A stretch of 64,000 bases of DNA from Pyrenochaeta sp. MPI-SDFR-AT-0127 (GCA_020747015.1 JAGTJM010000046.1:186001-250000), one strand, 5' to 3'. Numbered from the stretch's first letter, positions 45,941 to 58,781 are shown. The notes: generated from the sequence alone by a model not told the origin. Translations and numbers: made by a program.

Positions 45941-46233
45941 TCACATATTAAACAGTTATTAACGAAATATCGTATGTGACACATCGAGTATGCCTAATTT
46001 TCGTAGGTGGTTCACGGAAGTGCACCTGCCGCCCAATAGGATATGTACACACTCTCATGCACGATTTGCGGTTATCCGAATCCTTTCAAACTCCCAAAGA
46101 GGCTCCAAAGCGCCGTTTGCTGGGGTCAGCTCACCTAGGACATATGCAAACGTATCATATCTAATTGTTGGGTTCCCAACTTATGCCTGAAGACATCTAT
46201 AGAAGGGTGTTGTCAGGGTAGTCACAGCCACCC

Positions 46234-48468
46234 TTATACACTGCTCGCACTACTGTATACTCTCCCGAAAGCGTCTCCTTCTTCAAGGCTAAGCCCTTCA
46301 TCCAGGATAGTGTGCGCCATGTCCACCACGGCGTCTTCGATGCCAGCCTCCAGCACCAAGCCCTCGCTAAAGGCGAGACGCGTCAGCGCCACCAAATACG
46401 CATGTTGTCCGCCCAGTGTATTTACGAGTTTGCTCTTGATGTCGAAATTGGCATTACTGGTCGCGATGTGGTAGATGAGCTTCATGACTGCATTGACGGA
46501 CTCGATTTTCTGGTTCTGAGTTGGCGAGAGCGGCTGCCTGTACAGGCTTGTGATGCAGTAATCGAGATACTTGATGAGCCTGCCAATACAGAGCCTGTTG
46601 TGCGCTAAGCGTGCTGATCCATGTGGAGAGGTTGAGAATTGCGTGAGCACAGAAAGTACAAGAAGTCGCAGGTCCCAGATCTCGGTCTCGGGCACAGCAC
46701 TTGGGGGCGTAAACAGGACAGAAGGGTCAGGAACAGGCTTTGGCGTTTCTGTGAACAAGTTTGTGAGCCGGTTAACAAGCGCATCCTCATTGCTAACTTG
46801 ATTGTCAAGGGCCGAGTCTGTAGTTGATATGGGCCCAAGTGAAGCGGGGAGGGCGGACGTGCTGAGTATCCGCAGCATGAGTGTGATCTGTACCCACGGA
46901 AATTCCTTGTTTAGAAGCATGATAGTGAAGGTGGACGGTATTGCTTGCCATAGGCGACGTATCGCATGCAAATCTGCAGAGGACACGCAGCTTGTTGCAA
47001 TATGGTAAAGCAGCTCAAGACAATCTAAGACGTCTATCTGAGAGGCAATGTCCCTTTGAGTTGCAGAGTTTAGGTCGGCAATTGCTTTCTCGCCACCTTT
47101 GCTTGCTTTTGAAATTGGGTTGGACACGAGGTCAACGAAGGCGATTATGAGCGGCACAGCGCGTGCGGCCACCTGCACGGCGATATCAGATGGCTCGTAT
47201 GCTAGGACAAAGTGCATGGCGTCAAGAATCAGATAGGTGGGCGCATAGTACCTCTCGGTCTGACACTGCTTCCAAAGATCGAGGATGATGTGGCAGATTC
47301 GCAGGGCAAGTTCATGGACATTGGACACGGATGCAGCCGCGAGAGCATCGTAGACAATGGACGACAGCTTCTTGGAGGGCTGTGAGGGGAAAGCATGCAG
47401 GGCTAAAGCCTCAAGGATACGGTCTGTGCCGTTGGAAGAGGGATACGATAGCAGGCGGTGCAAGAGGGTGAAGCGGCCATCGTCGTGGCGAAAGTGCTGG
47501 AGCAGTGCAACATCAACGAGCGCTTCAGCAGCAGCAGTAGCAGGCTCAGGCTCCTTGTCCCTTGGCCGGCTCCGTGGCTCGCTCAGCTGCAGTGCGGGCA
47601 ATGGGATGGGGCTCTGGTCTGCAGCGTGGCGCTTCCGCTTGCCAGCCTGCCTCGGAGTCGCAGTCTTCTGCTTGTCTCGGCGGGAGGGAGAGGCCATGAC
47701 AACGTCGTCGTCGTCGAAGCCATCGCCGAGCAAGTCCCTCGACCTGTGCACGCGCTTTGGCGTGCCTGCTGGGCTAGGTGCTGCCGGCACCGTGGCCTTT
47801 GGGCGAGACGGCATGCCTTTTGGTGGACGGCGTGCCAGGCCCATGGCGAGGCCGCGCGCATCGTGCTGGTTGAACAGGCTGTCCGTCTGGGCCGACTCGT
47901 GGTCGCGCCGCAGCTTCTCCATGTCGGCTCGCAGCCTGGCCATGTCGGCGCCGTGCGTGTGCTGCTGGTCGGCCAGCTGGCGCTCAAATCGCCGGCTGTC
48001 GGCATCGTGGCGGCGCCTGAGGGTGTCTGCCTCGCCCGACTTGGTCTGCAGCTTTGCCCTCAGCTCGTCGGCGTCGCGCTTCTCTCGCGCCTTGTCTTGC
48101 TCCAACTGCGCCTGTCAGTGGGGGTCCCATGGAGGGGGGGAGGGAAGGAGGGGGGTGGCGTCTAGGGAACGCGCCTTTTTGATGCGCTGAAGAAGCTGCA
48201 CCGGATCGGCCTGTGACCGGGGCGCTGCCATGGGCGGCGGGCCAGCAACATGGCCTAGGTCGACCACCTCATCGCCATCGTCGAGGCTGCTGGCGGACGC
48301 TGGGGCGGCGGGCGGCGGCGGGTGCTGTGTGGCGCGCAGGGCCTCGTTCTCGAGGTGCTGCAGCGTGTTGGTGGGCAGGTCGTCGAGATCATGGTCGGAA
48401 AAGCCAAAGTCGTCGTCGTCGCTGTCGTTGTCGTTGTTGTTGTCGTCGTAGTAGTTGGCCGCGTCCAT
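46234..48468 (-). CDS. ATRIP/Rad26/UvsD-type DNA damage checkpoint protein
   Basis: Partner of the ATR kinase that binds RPA-coated single-stranded DNA. Exons 48468-48175 and 48111-46234, 723 residues. The N-terminus is acidic with FGFSDHDLDDLPTNTLQHLE, the hallmark of fungal Rad26/UvsD, then a coiled coil (about 95-150, QLEQDKAREKRDADEL), a disordered basic segment (GKRKRHAADQ), and a long helical repeat region to the end. The intron seems to start with GC (AAAAAG|GCGCGT) and end CAG, because no GT donor keeps the frame and the intron holds a TGA. It is divergent from the CDP-diacylglycerol synthase gene. Confidence 0.85.
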
Positions 48469-48804
48469 GGCAGCAGCCCCGGGTCCGCCAACGCCCTCTG
48501 GCGAACACGCGTTGGGCGTGGTGTTGCGGCGGATTTGGATGCGGGTCCCGCGTCTGCCAAGCCAATCTGAGATGACGTCCTCTGTCGTCCGTGTCCGTCC
48601 TTTTCACATAATCCTGCCGGCGAGCTGGTTGCCCTCCTTTCTCCCCCCTCCCCCCCAGCTTCACCAGACACACACACACCCCGCCGTCAAAGCTTCCACC
48701 CATCTCGCCGTGTCGCGCGTCTCCCCTCGCTCCCCCGCCCCCTGCACGCGTGCCCATCGACTCTCGACGGCCAGTCCGACGCAGCCGGCGTCTCCGCAAC
48801 CGCC
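48469..48804. promoter_or_regulatory. Bidirectional promoter, ATRIP / CDS1
   Basis: 336 bp between divergent ATGs, with C-rich runs near 48640-48660 and a short CA repeat near 48668. No TATA box seen. Confidence 0.5.
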
Positions 48805-50362
48805 ATGGCGCGTCCACGCAAGGACGTCAAGTTCCAACACCGGAGCGCCAGCAACGGTAGAGCCCGACGGCCCTCGCAGAGCATGTCCGAGTTCAGTGAA
48901 GAGCCTGGCAGCCCCACGGTGAATGGCGCCCTGGCTTCCCCCGTACGCCCTTCCCCCCATGTCCGCCTGCTACTCCCCACTGACTGCGCCAGGTACCAGA
49001 AGTCCCCCAGCAGACCGAGTACGAGAAGAAAAAGGCAAACTTCATAACGCGGACAACATGGACCCTGGTCATGATAGCCGGCTTCTTCTGGGCCCTCGGC
49101 GCCGGCCACCTCTACATCATCATCATCGTCACTGCCGTCCAGGTCATATCCTTCAAGGAGGTCATTGCCATTGCCAACGTGCCCAGCAAGGCCCGCAGTC
49201 TGCGCTTTACAAAGTCACTGAACTGGTACTTCCTCGGCACGGCCATGTACTTTCTGTACGGCGAGAGCGTCATCTACTACTTCAAGCACATCCTCATGGT
49301 GGACCGTTTGCTTCTCCCGCTGGCTACCCACCATAGGTTCATCTCCTTCATGTTGTACATTATCGGTATGTTCTCCGTCTACGAAGCCACTGCTCTCCCC
49401 AACTAATGCTGCCAGGCTTCATCTTCTTCGTCTTCTCCCTGCAAAAGGGCCACTACAAGTTCCAGTTCACCCAGTTTGCCTGGACCCACATGGCTCTCTT
49501 CTTGATTGTCGGACAGGCCCACTTTGTCATCAACAACATCTTTGAGGGTTTCATCTGGTTCATCTTGCCCGTTTCCATGGTTATCACGAATGACATTTTT
49601 GCCTACCTCTGTGGAATCACTTTTGGCCGCACTCCCCTGATACAGATTTCACCAAAGAAGACATGGGAAGGCTTCTTGGGCGCCTGGTTCTTCACCGTCC
49701 TTTGGGGCATTGGCCTAACGCACTTCTTGGCGCAATACAAGTACTTCATCTGCCCCGTCAATGTGCGTTGTGCCCGACCGAGTTGTTCTTCACGTTACTG
49801 ACTGATTGTAGGATCTCGGTGCAAACATCTGGTCTGGCCTCGAGTGCAAACCAAATCCAGTCTTCCTGGTGCGCAACTTTGCGCTGCCATTCGTCCCCGC
49901 TGGCGTCCCCATTCCACGGACGTTCAATATTATGCCTGTCCAGTTCCACGTCTTCATCCTCGGTACATTTGCGTCCCTTGTTGCACCTTTTGGTGGCTTC
50001 TTTGCTTCTGGCCTCAAGCGCACCTTCAAGATTAAAGACTTTGGCGATTCCATTCCAGGCCATGGGGGTATGACAGACCGCATGGACTGCCAGTTCATCA
50101 TGGGTTCCATTGCCTTCTTCTACTATTCGAGCTTCATCGCTGTTCATCATACAACCGTCGGCGGAGTCATCGAGGCCGCCATCACCGGACTTACTCATGA
50201 GGAGCAGATGGAGGTGGTTAAAATCTTGAGCAAGCATTTGGTGAATCAAGATGTCATCTCACCAAAGGTAGGGACAATTCTTGACTTTGCTGCATTCGTA
50301 TGTTCTTGGCTGACTTTTTCAAGATACTCGATCTGCTTTCGGCACAGTTGAAGAGGAGATGA
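48805..50362 (+). CDS. CDS1: CDP-diacylglycerol synthase (phosphatidate cytidylyltransferase)
   Basis: Makes CDP-diacylglycerol from phosphatidic acid and CTP for phosphatidylinositol and cardiolipin synthesis, in the ER membrane. Exons 48805-48942, 48993-49365, 49416-49762, 49812-50267 and 50324-50362, 450 residues. About eight membrane spans follow a short basic, Ser-rich N-terminus. The family signature near the C-terminus, SGLKRTFKIKDFGDSIPGHG followed by GMTDRMD, is complete. The last exon encodes only ILDLLSAQLKRR and is supported by a CTGAC branch site 12 nt before the AAG acceptor; without it the frame ends with an unrelated tail at 50351. Confidence 0.93.
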
Positions 50363-50769
50363 ACATTGGGCTTGGTCTGGAATCAGCTGAATTTATGGGA
50401 TTCTATAGGATACAGCCAGTTTTAGGCTTCTGGAGTGTGCATCGTTTTCGTTCGTCATGTAAGGGTTTGAGCTGTGGTTGATTGTATTTGGAACTATATA
50501 CCCTCCCCGCATGCATCCGCCTTCAAGGCGGAACAGTGAATTCTGGTTTTAAACTACGCAAGGTAGAGAGTGATTACCTTGTAAAAGCTGAACAACATTA
50601 GAAATAGTAGTAATGAGAATGAAAGAAGCAATGAACAGATGTGGAGCAACGATGCGCTCTAGGTGCTTGTTAGTGAAGTTCACAAGCGAGGTGTTCCGTG
50701 CACCTTTCAATGGGTGGACCTGAGGCTTCGCCCTCGCGATATTTGCAGGATTGCGCACCACCATCGCCA
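50363..50769. other. Intergenic
   Basis: About 0.4 kb between CDS1 and the PPR gene; no feature recognised. Confidence 0.5.
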
Positions 50770-52620
50770 ATGCCACCACGGCCCTTGACCTACGACGCAC
50801 TATGGCGGTGTTTGCGCCCGTCCTTCCCCCCAAGTGGCCCCGCTCTGCGTATGCCGAGAGCGGGAGCGAGCCTTGCCCATAATATACCGCGGCGAGATGC
50901 ATCCACAAGTTTCCAACCATTCGAGCAGCAGGCCCGCTCACCACCCTTTGGAACCTCACGAGACAAGACCCCCCTCGCACAACTCCCGACACACGTTCTC
51001 TACGAGCATGTGCGCGTCGAAGGCGCAAAGGGCCACTTTGACGAGGTCCTGAACATATGCCGGGTGCTGGTGAGAGATAGAAGAGAATCGCTGAACAAGG
51101 ACATGTACGCGGCGCTTCTGCACAGCTTTGTGAGCTCCAGCAATGGCACGGCAGGGAAAGTGCGCAAAGTCCTCGAAGAGATGGGCTTTTGGGGCACTAA
51201 CGAAAGTCCTTCTGGAGGAGGGGAAGCAAGCATCGAGCTGGACGCGCGTGGCTGTGAGTGCGTACTCGAGGTCCTTGCGGTTCATCCTGACTACCTCCTC
51301 CGCACCGAGATCCTCGAGTACATGAAATCGCGGTGGTTCACGCTATCGGACCGTGGGCAGAACTTCGTCGTGGCAGGAATGTTGCGGGAGCGCCACTTCG
51401 AACATGCTCTGGACATGGTGGAAGACATGATCCGCAAAAAAATAAAGGTCGAAGGCTGGCTGCTAGATAAAGCCATGTGGATGTTACTCGAGTTTGGCGA
51501 GGTCGAAGAAGCATTCCACGTGCTGAATCTCAAGGAGCGTGTGCAGGCCAAGGGCAGCGGGACAGGCAGCGTCAAGCTTAGTGACGCACTTTGGGGGGCT
51601 TTGCTGGATGCTGCATGCCAACGGCAGCTTGTAAGTGCTATACATGCATCAGTGCGCTATCAAGACTCTAACCGTAGATAGTACGAGGCTGCAAGCATGG
51701 TATGGACAACCCAAGTCCAACCTGGCTATCTCAAACCTGCCACTGGAGCTTGTCTTTCCGCCCTGGCTCTAGCTTCACGTCATGGAGATGTACACCTCGC
51801 TACAGATGTCTTTCGTGCTCTCACCGAACGCGAAACCACCATCACGACCCATCACTATGAACTTCTCATCACCACGTACCTCAAGGCAAACGATCTTCCC
51901 GCTGCTTTGTCCGTCATTCTGATCATGGTCGATTCGAATCTCAAGGTAGACGCAGGGACATGCCACCCGCTGTATTGGCATATGTGCACAGAGGCAAAAG
52001 GTCGGGAGAGCCGACCGATGGAAGCCTTCAACATGTTGCAGGAATACGAAGCCCAGGGACGTAAGATACCGACCGCTGCAGTCAACGCCTGCATTCAAGC
52101 CAGCATTGCCCTGAATCGCTTCGATGAAGCCATCGAATTCTACAAAGCCCTGCATACTGTTTCACATGCCGGTCCTAATACGCAAACTTTCAACAACTTG
52201 TTCAGGGGCTGTCATCGGACTGCGCGCAAAGAGCTTGCCATGTTCTTCGCAAATGAGATGATCCAGCTTGGACTTGAACCAGATCAAATTACTTACGATC
52301 GACTCATATTAGTATGCGTGCAATCGGGCGATCTCGAGGATGCCTTGCTCTACTATCAGGAGATGCGAAACGGGTCTATGAAGCCCAGGTTGCGTACATG
52401 GGAATTGCTGATTCACAAGTGTGTGGTGCAGGGCGACGAGAGGGCGGTCGCATTGCTAAAAGACTACAAAGACGGCGTAGAGGAGCCTCGCAAGCGTGTG
52501 GAGAAGGCGGTTGTGGATCGCTTTGCGGACGGTACCATGCCAGTCACTGTGGAAGATGCACGGCCAACTGTTGGGAATACCCGGCCCGAAAATATGGGGG
52601 CTGTAGAGGTCGAGTCATGA
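50770..52620 (+). CDS. Pentatricopeptide repeat protein, probably mitochondrial
   Basis: RNA-binding helical-repeat protein, probably acting on mitochondrial transcripts. Exons 50770-51630 and 51682-52620, 599 residues; the intron (GTAAGT, CTAAC branch, TAG) joins ACQRQL to YEAASM. The start at 50770 gives MPPRPLTYDALWRCLRPSF, an amphipathic, acid-poor leader. An in-frame ATG at 50710 is the alternative. Repeats are recognisable in the second half: TAAVNACIQASIALNRFDEA, FNNLFRGCHRTA, and ITYDRLILVCVQSGDLEDAL followed by YYQEMRNG. The target RNA and the exact yeast counterpart cannot be told. Confidence 0.82.
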
Positions 52621-53532
52621 CATGAAAGCGTGGAGACTGTAGCACTGAGCAAGGAAATGGCGCGGGAGAATGCGGACATGTGGAGTGAGGGCGGAGTGCT
52701 TCAGATCCGAGGATGAAGAGCCCGAGAAAATCCAGCAACGGCATGACGACACCAAGAGAGGCCAGTAACAGCGCGTACCCATACTGGTTCGTGGGCTTGA
52801 AAGCACGAAGCCATTCTTTGGCCACCGTTTCCCTCTGCGGATGCGTGCAAGTGCCGGGTTTGTCAAGTCACGGACTTGCGCAGACAACCTTGGACAGAAT
52901 GGCAAAAACTCCGCGAACGACGGTCAGAGCACACAATCTGCGCGATCCAACCTCGCATGGGTTGCCATGTCAAGTCGACTTTGTGTGGAGCTCATCAAAG
53001 GTGGCGAGGGGGAGGATGTGGGCGAATCAGCGGGCACAGGAATAAATTAGTCAAGCTTTTCCAAGATTAGCTTGGCTAACGCCGCGGCCGCAGAGCCGCA
53101 ACTCTGCACCCGACCCACATCAAGCCTCGACCGTCTCTGTAGCGTTGCAACCTGACAACATTTTCGACATCACCTGTCGGGCATAAAGCACAAACGCCGA
53201 GGGTTGGCCGCAGCCTCTCTTGCTTCTCACTCAACTACGAGTCAAATCGCGCAACTGCTCCCCACACCGCTAAGACAAACGCTTCGCCATTGGAGTTTCA
53301 CAAGACGTTTCTACTAGGGAGTAGATATCGAGCCGCTAATACACTACATCTCCGGTAAGCCATGGAGTCTACAGGAAAGCTCCCCACCCGGCCAAACCCC
53401 TCCCCCCTAAAGATGGTGCCCACACTGTAATATTGTGGGGATGGGGGTGAGTACAAGTAGCTTTGCCATTCACTGCTACCTCTCCTTCAATCACTCTGTC
53501 CCAAGCCATTCCTCAATCTTCCCACATTCGAC
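52621..53532. other. Intergenic
   Basis: 0.9 kb; the minus strand between 52544 and 52850 has an open frame encoding one hydrophobic helix, discussed as a finding. A NotI-type GCGGCCGC lies near 53084. No firm gene. Confidence 0.45.
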
Positions 53533-55174
53533 ATGGTTCTCTCTGGCAAATCTCTTCAAACGGCACAGCTCCTGCTTGTCGTTTTGCCAGCCTTCGTCCT
53601 CTTCGGCTATAACCAATCCGGCGTTGGAGGCCTTCTCTCTCTCCGGGACTGGAACGACCACTTTCCGCAAATCAACACTGTTGACGCCGTTGGCGCGGAA
53701 AAAAGTCACAAGTCGACTGTTCAGGGCGCTGTGGTTGCCACGTTCACCATTGGCGCCCTGTTTGGCGCTTTGTCCTGCTCTTGGACTGGTGATGTTCTAG
53801 GACGACGAAAAGTCATTTTCGGTGGCGCCGTACTAACGCTTATTGGCGAGATTCTACAATGCACAAGTTTTCATCTTACCCAATTTGTCGTTGGCCGATT
53901 TATCCTGGGCTGGGGGATTGGTGCCTTGAGCGCTATGGTGCCAGTATGGCAAGCTGAATGTTCTTCCTCTGCCAATAGAGGCAAGCACGTTGTGCTGGAT
54001 GGTTGTTTCATCAGTCTAGGCTATCTACTCGAAGCTTGGATCAACCTTGGGTTCTTCGAACAGGACAACAAACCACTCCAGTGGCGCATTCCTCTCGCCA
54101 TCCCAACAGTGATCTCTTTGATTCCGCTAGCCACTGTCTTTTCTATTCCCGAAAGCCCAAGATGGCTAGTGAATAAAGGGCAGGTAGAAGAAGCACGTGC
54201 AAGCTTATCAGCATTCAAAGGGTTGCCTCTGGAGGATCCAGAGGTAGGTGCAGAGATTAGCGGTATCGAACTTGCGCTCGAGGAAACCGGCCGCAGCGCC
54301 GCGAAAATGAGTGATATCTTCACCATGGGCAAGGACAAGCTCTTCTACCGCTTCTCGCTTTGCATATTCTTGCAATTCTTGCAACAAATGTGTGGAAGCA
54401 ATCTCATTTCAACCTACTCGACTGTAAGACTATTGCTCTGTTATCAATGCGGCACATACTAACGTCCCTGCTAGATCATATTCCAACAGGGCCTCGGCAT
54501 GAATAGTGAAACGTCCCGTATCCTTTCTGGCGGTGCACTCACCTGGAAGTTCTTTTCCTGTTTCGTTGCCTTCTTTACCATCGACCGCTTTGGTCGCCGC
54601 AAGCTATTCATGTTTAGCGGCGCAGGAATGGCGTCATGCATGCTAGCTCTCGCTGTGGCGTCTAGTTTTCCCAAAGACAATCACTCTGCACAGATTGCTT
54701 CGGCGCTCTTCGTCTTCTTATTCAATTTCTTTATACCAATCGGCTTCCTCGGTGCAAATTTTTTATACTGTACCGAGGTTGCTCCAACACGGCTCAGAGT
54801 TCCTATGGCCGGCATATCCACAGCCAACCATTGGGCATGGAACTTCGTTGTGAACATGGTAACTCCTGTATGTATTATCCACTCTTGTCCTTTGCTTCAA
54901 GACCATCTAACAAGTTCAGGTCGCCATCGAGACCATCGGGTGGCGCTATTACCTTGTCTTCCTTATCATATCCGCTATCATTGTTCCCGTTGTCTTCGTC
55001 TTCTACCCAGAGACCATGGGGCGCAGCTTGGAAGAACTTGAGATGATGTTTTCGGAGGGCAAGTCGATCACAGCCATTGTTAGAGAGTCACGAAAACCGT
55101 TAACAGGGTCACTACTACCCGAGACCATGATGGAGAAGGGTGATCGGGTGGATGAGGATGAATTTATCCGCTGA
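53533..55174 (+). CDS. MFS sugar porter (hexose/disaccharide type)
   Basis: Plasma-membrane proton symporter of the sugar porter family. Exons 53533-54423, 54475-54867 and 54920-55174, 512 residues; both introns have CTAAC branch points. Family motifs: GYNQSGVGG in the first helix, GDVLGRRK after helix 2, VGRFILGWGIGALS, PESPRWLVNKG at the end of the first half, LQQMCGSNLISTYS in helix 7, DRFGRRKLF, and the closing PETMGRSLEELEMMF. The substrate is not readable from sequence. No sugar-metabolic gene is adjacent. Confidence 0.93.
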
Positions 55175-56642
55175 CGCTATGGCCTGGGCGCTTACATTGG
55201 CCGTGAATGCATGGTATTCCCAACTATCAGATATCCTTACAGATCATCAATGCTCTTGTTTTGAGAGCCCTCCAATCCATTTGTGTACGAACTTTTGTGT
55301 ACGACTACGGACCGGAACATAGTGCCCACATTACAGCACCAGCTTGAGAGCGACCAAACCAATAATTACCCAAATTCATGGCTCACTATGTATCGCTGCC
55401 GCTCTCACTCGTGAAGGTGACTCTTTCCATGAACGCTGAGGTTATCACGAAGAGCCAACTATATGACATCAAAGAGATTCAAGTCAAGGTGCTTAAAATC
55501 AAGCTACAAAGCTAAACTGTCGCAGAGTATCCTTCAGGTGCCAGCACAGCTATCGCGCAATGGCCTACAAAAATTTCGACTTTAGTACAGGTTCGGATTT
55601 TCTGCAGCTGTCTGCTCAGGAAGGAAACTTGGTGGCGTATTCCACGACCTGTTGATTCAGATGTGAAAAACTTTGTTGGGTCCCTGTCTATATACCAATG
55701 GCGATAACATGTACATGATCACGATTTGTGAAATGTTGTGCGTTTCGGTACAGGAGACTGTAAGCGCTTGTGCAATTACAGGTAGTCCAGCAATAAACAC
55801 TCATGATGACCATCTCAGAGGAAGTCAATCTTGAAAGGTTCCCATTCAAAATCTGTATACTTTTATGGCAATCCAAATTACTGCTAGATCTGCAGTCCTA
55901 CTACGCGTCAGAGTTCGTAAGCCTGACCCGAGATACGGTCCGCAAACCATCTACACAACTACATTCCCGTCAAAAGATAGTTTGTAAAGAGGACGGCCTT
56001 GCTCAATATTATCCAACTTATAACGCCCGGCCATTGACTGAATCACTTTTGAGATACTATGAGAGGTTTTTCGTTGAGATGATGAGTCCTTTACTTTAAC
56101 TATTCAGATACTATCACTTCTACTGTAAACAAAGCTCAATAACAAAGTCTAAAAAACCATTGAAAATGAGACAGGGACCAGATCGAAGCTTAGCATCATG
56201 GCTCGTATATGCTTTGCACTTGTCGCTATTCCCAACACTCGGTCTGGGTTCAGAATCTAGCAAAGCCGACGCTGATCACGCGAAAATCTTCGGACACAGA
56301 AGTCCAAGCGATGTGCTAGCTCATACATACGGTAGTCGTTCTCGAGCTGCACAGTAGGCTATTTCTCCCCATCTAGTCCAAATTCGCCCCATTTTGAGAG
56401 ACCTCGAGCAGCCCGGAGCGTGCGGACCTTACCAGCCGCACGACTCCTGTGGAAGCCGCCGATGCTCACTAGTGCCCCGCCGCTAACTTGCTGCTAGAAC
56501 TGGCTGTACAACTCTCAGAGCTTGGGTAATCTGGAGGAGTATGCACTGTTCTGGAGCCCCGAAAAAAACGTCCTTCGCAAGAACCAAGAGACACCCTTCA
56601 GACACTGGATCATTCAGCAAATCTAACCTGTGCAAGTTGCCC
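55175..56642. other. Intergenic (convergent)
   Basis: 1.5 kb between convergent genes. Short frames are present, including one of 63 codons from ATG 56166 with a hydrophobic start, but none is convincing. Confidence 0.45.
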
Positions 56643-58781
56643 CTACCACGAGTAATGCTCGTTAAGGAAATCATCTGTCACCAGAAATCCCAGATCAGCA
56701 CTGTCCACGCTTCTTGCGTCATAGGGGTCCCAGGCTATTCCAGGAAAAGGCCCTGCCCCAGGCTGTAGCAGGTCCACGAGATCCAGGTCCAGCCCGCCTT
56801 CCTCTACTTGCTGTCCGCTCTCATTTTTGCCGGACTCTATGCTCTGCAATATGCTATCCCTGATTTCTTGCACGCTGGGAGAGACTTCTTGAATCGCATC
56901 CATGACATCGAGGATTTGCGCCATGGGTCTCGCTATATCCTTGTCGTCCCAGGGTGACTTCTCTATGTACCTGCGAATCATGACCATTTCCGCTGCCGAT
57001 GCCAAAGTCTGTATGAAGTCCAGTGGAAGGAATTCGAACCGGTAATATCGCCCGTAGCTCTTGAGAAGCTTTAAAATTGCAGACAGAGACTGGTAGCAGA
57101 TTTCGACTCCTTCACCATTGATTACTGCCTCGTCGTCAAGGTGTTGCCGTGGTGGTCGGTGCAAGATTATCATAGTTGTATGAAAAAGCATGTGGATGTG
57201 AAGCACATATGCGGGTACCTGACCTACGGTCCATTGATTCCAATGAAGCTTTTGTGGGAGCTCGGAAAGCCATCTAACGAGTGAAGTGTGCACCTGCTGC
57301 ACTTTTGCTGCCGTAGTTGTTGCTGCTGTTGCTTCTGTAGATTGCTGCCGGCGATTTTCAAATACTTCTACGATCATGACGTGCAAGATCTTCGCCAGTT
57401 CGACTTGGTGTACAAAACAAGCAACCAATGGAATGCCGTCTTCAAATGCCGTTGGAGATGTCCCCTTGCAAACGTAAATGTCGAGAAGGCGCTTCCACTC
57501 TTCGGGGTAGGGGATGCGGATTGTGTCTTTGACATCCGCTTCGCCTGGATAAAGGGCAGGTGGACGCCCAAAGAACATACTAAGCTGTTTGTCAACGATG
57601 AAGACCGCCCAATACACCCGGCGTAAGATCTCGCGGTCCACTGATGATTCGGACCTGCTACTTTTCCAATTATTGGGGTCGAGATGCAGTCCCATCTCAT
57701 GCGTCAGCCGGAAAGCCATGCCGCAATAAAGCCACCCTTTGGAACTTCTACCCTGACCAATCTCGAGGCACCCAAGCATAACTAAAGCTTGGAGGATAGT
57801 TATGTCCGGTGCATTGAGGGACTGAAGAACTATGGATTCGGCCTTACTAGAGAAAATGACTGAGAGATGTCTCTGCGACGAATCAGACGACACAAGAGCA
57901 CCCGCAGCGCAAATGGCAAATATGAGCGAATCTGAATAATATGGCCCTTCACCAGCATCGTAGTCTCTGAGGAACCACTCACGGTAGATGTACATGTTGA
58001 ATGGGTAGCAATTCTGGAAAAAACTTGCAACGAGCTTTCGGCAAGTCTCGTCTTTGGGCTGAAAGAGGAAACGCTGCAGGTGTTCTGAGTCGGCCATTCT
58101 AGACGAGACTAACCCGAGCGCTGAACCTGGAGATGTTTCGGCCGGCCTGGTCAGTCGAGGTTCAGATCCGGACAATTGCATCTGAAATAGAGATGTACCA
58201 CCGTAGAATTGTGTGCATGTGCCAGCTGTGAGCTTACACATTCGCCCCTCTCGTGCTCTGGCTAGGACAATACTGTCCGAGTCTGGGGTGGAGTTGGGTG
58301 CGTTCGGAATGTTGACCGACTGATTCGTAGTCACTTGGGGCATAGTATGAGCTTGAGGATGCTGAGATGATGGGGAGGTCGGCAATGATGGCAAGTTGGC
58401 CAGCAATAAGACCCGCGTGGCCTCATCAGCGGCGGCAAGTCTACTGACGAAATTCTCTAGAGTGCTGACCTTGTTCTCAAGAGCCAGTATGTGTTTCTTT
58501 GAGGCGGGTCTATGAGGCCGATGATGTCAGCAATCGTGGCACTGCAAAATGCGTAGATCAAATGCTTGCACCGAGGCCGAATAAATTTGGTGCAAACCAT
58601 ACCTGGACCTCTCCCCAGTACCCAAGGTCACGCATTCTACCTTAGCTCTCCGGCATTTCGAACATGGTTTGGCTCTATCGCATTTGATCTGAGTGCGGTA
58701 CAATGTGTTAGTTGAACTTGTCGGCCTGATTGCCAAGAATTTGGATTAGAGCACACCTTGCGTTTACGACAACGCTCGCAA
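56643..58781 (-). CDS. Zn2Cys6 transcription factor, Fungal_trans type; 5' end unresolved
   Basis: Likely local regulator of the neighbouring permease, DUF1445 and oxoprolinase genes (inference from position). Exons read from the 3' side: 58509-56643 and 58688-58603, preceded by a zinc-cluster exon ending at 58757 and reaching at least 58781. Joined, they give CERCRKRK / IKCDRAKPCSKCRRAKVEC (CX2CX6CX5CX2CX6C), then a linker and coiled coil ILALENKVSTLENFVSRL, a middle homology region (SFFQNCYPFNMYIYREWF, LLRRVYWAVF-like IVDKQLSMFFGRPPALYPG) and a C-terminus ending FLNEHYSW. The start codon lies 5' of 58781; one option is a tiny exon MWEWAF near 58850, but its intron would be only 43 nt. At least 660 residues. 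Confidence 0.85.

Noticed and set aside
56166..56357. 63-codon frame with a hydrophobic start, possible small secreted protein
   Set aside because: Few cysteines, no clear cleavage site, no supporting promoter or family; left unannotated.
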